Shown: piece by piece, positions 5,713 to 7,059 of the stretch | Position numbering within the stretch: the stretch's first letter is position 1 | How the letters are laid out: the number at the start of each line of letters is the position of its first letter | Assembly (NCBI GenBank): GCA_017626655.1 | Contig: JAGAIH010000484.1 | Span: 1 to 7,059, forward strand | Length of the DNA: 7,059 nt | Direction of reading: 5' to 3' | Origin: Clostridia bacterium | Lineage (GTDB): Bacteria > Bacillota_A > Clostridia > Oscillospirales > CAG-272 | Translations under genes and position numbers: made by a program | Notes under the pieces: model-generated | What the model saw: the letters and a program-made list of their open reading frames with translations, nothing else | Database searches by the model: none | Told to the model about the DNA's origin: nothing

Positions 5713-6333
5713 ATGGATAAAATGATCAAATGGATATTCTTCGATGTTGGTTCAACGCTCGTCGATGAAACCAAAGCATACGATCACAGAGTACGAGAAA
5801 TGATTGCCGGAACGAACATCACTTTCAAGGAATTTGATGATGTCCGAATTGCTCTCGCAAGGCAAGGACTTGACGGCAATTCTGCCGCTATCAAACACTT
5901 TGGTTTGACGAAAACCCCGTGGCACTCGGAAGATGAAGTTACGTATTCAGATGCACAAAGCACATTGGCGGCTCTCGTTGACAAGGGATATAAACTCGGC
6001 ATAATTGCGAACCAAAAACTCGGAACAGAAGAACGCTTGGAGTCTTGGGGCTTGCGCCAATACTTCGAGGTAATTGCTGCATCCGCAGAGATTGGATACG
6101 CTAAGCCCGACAAGGAAATCTTTGAAAAGGCTTTGGAGTTAGCAAAATGCACCGCAGTAGAAAGTGTTATGGTCGGTGATCGGCTCGATAATGATATTAT
6201 CCCTGCCAAAGCGATTGGAATGAAAACCGTTTGGGTTAAGAACGGTCTTGCACAGTATCAAAGTGCAGAGCTTGGTGAGGGTGTTGCGGATTATCAAATC
6301 GGCTCGTTATCTGAATTACTCCGCATTTTATAA
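5713..6333 (+). CDS. HAD-superfamily hydrolase
   Basis: This 206-residue protein has the four HAD motifs in order. Motif I is 'FFDVGSTLVDE' with nucleophile Asp11; motif II 'LGIIANQ' with Asn100 where Ser or Thr is classical; motif III Lys131 in 'GYAKPDKEIF'; motif IV 'MVGDRLDNDI' with Asp156 and Asp161 for magnesium. A helical cap lies at about residues 20-80. The second Asp of DxDxT is Gly13, a variant I recall from other uncharacterised HAD proteins that begin 'FFDVGSTL'. It probably acts on a phosphorylated or otherwise leaving-group-bearing small metabolite in the cytoplasm; the substrate cannot be read from the sequence. Two starts are possible: 5713, with AAGGTG nine bases upstream, and 5722, with AAGGA (5708-5712) nine bases upstream. 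The latter gives MIKWIFFDVG, a natural HAD start. It lies 18 bases after the NUDIX frame and is followed 26 bases later by the next gene. Confidence 0.85.
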   Translation: MDKMIKWIFFDVGSTLVDETKAYDHRVREMIAGTNITFKEFDDVRIALARQGLDGNSAAIKHFGLTKTPWHSEDEVTYSDAQSTLAALVDKGYKLGIIANQKLGTEERLESWGLRQYFEVIAASAEIGYAKPDKEIFEKALELAKCTAVESVMVGDRLDNDIIPAKAIGMKTVWVKNGLAQYQSAELGEGVADYQIGSLSELLRIL

Positions 6334-6359
6334 AGCAGACAGAAATTGAGGAACATTCA

Positions 6360-7059
6360 ATGAAAATACAATATGAAAACCTAACGATCCGCCAAGCCGA
6401 AGTTGCTGATGCAAAGCAGCTTACCGCTTGGTGGAATGATGGTGCTGTGATGGCGCACGCAGGCTTTCCCAATGGATTGGGAACGGCCGAGGAAGAAGTT
6501 ATAAAAGGACTCGGCAATGGTCGTATGGTCATTGAGGAAAGCGACCGTCTCATTGGTGAGTGCAATTACCGTAACATAGCGGACGGCGTTGCAGAAATCG
6601 GCATTAAGATATGTGAAACCGATTGTCAGAACCGTGGTGTTGGAAGAAAGGTTTTGAGTATGCTGATCGGTTGGCTGTTCAAAAATGGCTATTCCAAAAT
6701 CGTCCTTGATACCAACTTGACGAACACAAGAGCACAGCACGTTTACGAATCGCTTGGTTTCCGTAGGGTGCGAACCAACATTGATTCTTGGAAAGATCAG
6801 CTCGGTCAGCTTCAATCATCGGTTGATTATGAGTTGGTTGAAAATGATTTTGTCAGCTACATAAACGACGTGCTACAGATTGAAGAAGCTCTCCGCCTGC
6901 GCCGTTTTGACGGAAATTATGATTTTGCCTTTGAATGGTATCAAGACCCCGAAACGGTTCTTCTTGTTGATGGCAAAGCTGAACCTTATTCCTACGAAAC
7001 CTTGACGAATATGTATAACTACCTCAATGGCAAAGGCGAGCTGTATTTCATCGAAGTCA
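6360..7059 (+). CDS. GNAT acetyltransferase with a second GNAT-like domain, 3' end cut by window
   Basis: The frame opens at an ATG with GAGGA (6348-6352) seven bases upstream and stays open to the last base, giving 233 residues. Residues 1 to about 167 form a whole GNAT domain: 'LTIRQAEVADAKQLTAWWND' at the start, 'QNRGVGRKV' (90-98) as the acetyl-CoA loop (Q/RxxGxG), 'NLTNTRAQHVYESLGFRRV' (119-137) as the C-terminal motif, and a tail 'SSVDYELVENDF' of the type that normally ends such proteins. Instead of stopping, it continues with 'QIEEALRLRRFDGNYDFAFE' (173-192), 'WYQDPETVLLVDG' (193-205) and 'YLNGKGELYFIEV' (221-233), which I recognise as the N-terminal half of another GNAT family; its acetyl-CoA loop would lie outside the window. 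The gene is therefore probably a tandem acetyltransferase of 300 or more residues. Substrates are unknown. Confidence 0.75.
   Translation, partial: MKIQYENLTIRQAEVADAKQLTAWWNDGAVMAHAGFPNGLGTAEEEVIKGLGNGRMVIEESDRLIGECNYRNIADGVAEIGIKICETDCQNRGVGRKVLSMLIGWLFKNGYSKIVLDTNLTNTRAQHVYESLGFRRVRTNIDSWKDQLGQLQSSVDYELVENDFVSYINDVLQIEEALRLRRFDGNYDFAFEWYQDPETVLLVDGKAEPYSYETLTNMYNYLNGKGELYFIEV

Noticed and set aside
5713..6333. HAD protein as inactive because motif I is DxGxT
   Set aside because: The nucleophile, Lys and magnesium aspartates are all present and the variant occurs in other HAD proteins as I recall, so inactivity cannot be claimed.

Overview
The window carries eight protein-coding loci, all on the + strand. 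It falls into a GC-rich part (about 1-4187) and a visibly AT-richer part (about 4190-7059). The GC-rich part uses strong AGGAGG-type ribosome binding sites and holds an ECF sigma/membrane-regulator pair, a DUF11-like surface protein and a SEDS glycosyltransferase. This suggests a low-abundance-studied, GC-rich member of the Clostridia (Bacillota), of the kind seen in gut metagenomes. That placement is inferred from style and family content, not from a marker gene.

GC-rich part: (1) The 3' end of a DUF11-like repeat surface protein (1-753) is closed by a clear rho-independent terminator. (2) A strong extended -10 promoter (814-842) drives an ECF-type sigma factor (936-1520). Its stop overlaps the start of a single-pass membrane protein (1517-2743), which is probably its regulator (anti-sigma). 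A possible 23-codon leader ORF lies between promoter and sigma gene and ends in the sigma gene's ribosome binding site. (3) The 313-nt gap 2744-3056 is largely filled by a roughly 209-bp imperfect palindrome built from two inverted REP-like elements and a central hairpin. (4) A RodA-like SEDS protein (3057-4187) follows, with most of the expected signature motifs.

AT-richer part: just past the SEDS gene a 16-codon ORF with a well-placed ribosome binding site stops abruptly, and base composition changes there. What follows is a tight co-directional array: a TnpV (transposon protein) domain fused in frame to a GNAT acetyltransferase, a NUDIX hydrolase gene interrupted by one in-frame TAG, a HAD-family hydrolase, and a GNAT acetyltransferase running in frame into what looks like a second GNAT domain, cut by the window end. 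TnpV and the composition change suggest mobile-element cargo or its remnant, but no recombinase, relaxase or element end is visible here.

I see no tRNA, rRNA, CRISPR array, known defence system or complete mobile element. The points most worth a second look are the TnpV-GNAT fusion, the amber codon in the otherwise intact NUDIX gene, the composite palindrome, and the array of fused or broken small-molecule enzymes at a composition boundary. I do not see a convincing, wholly new biological system.
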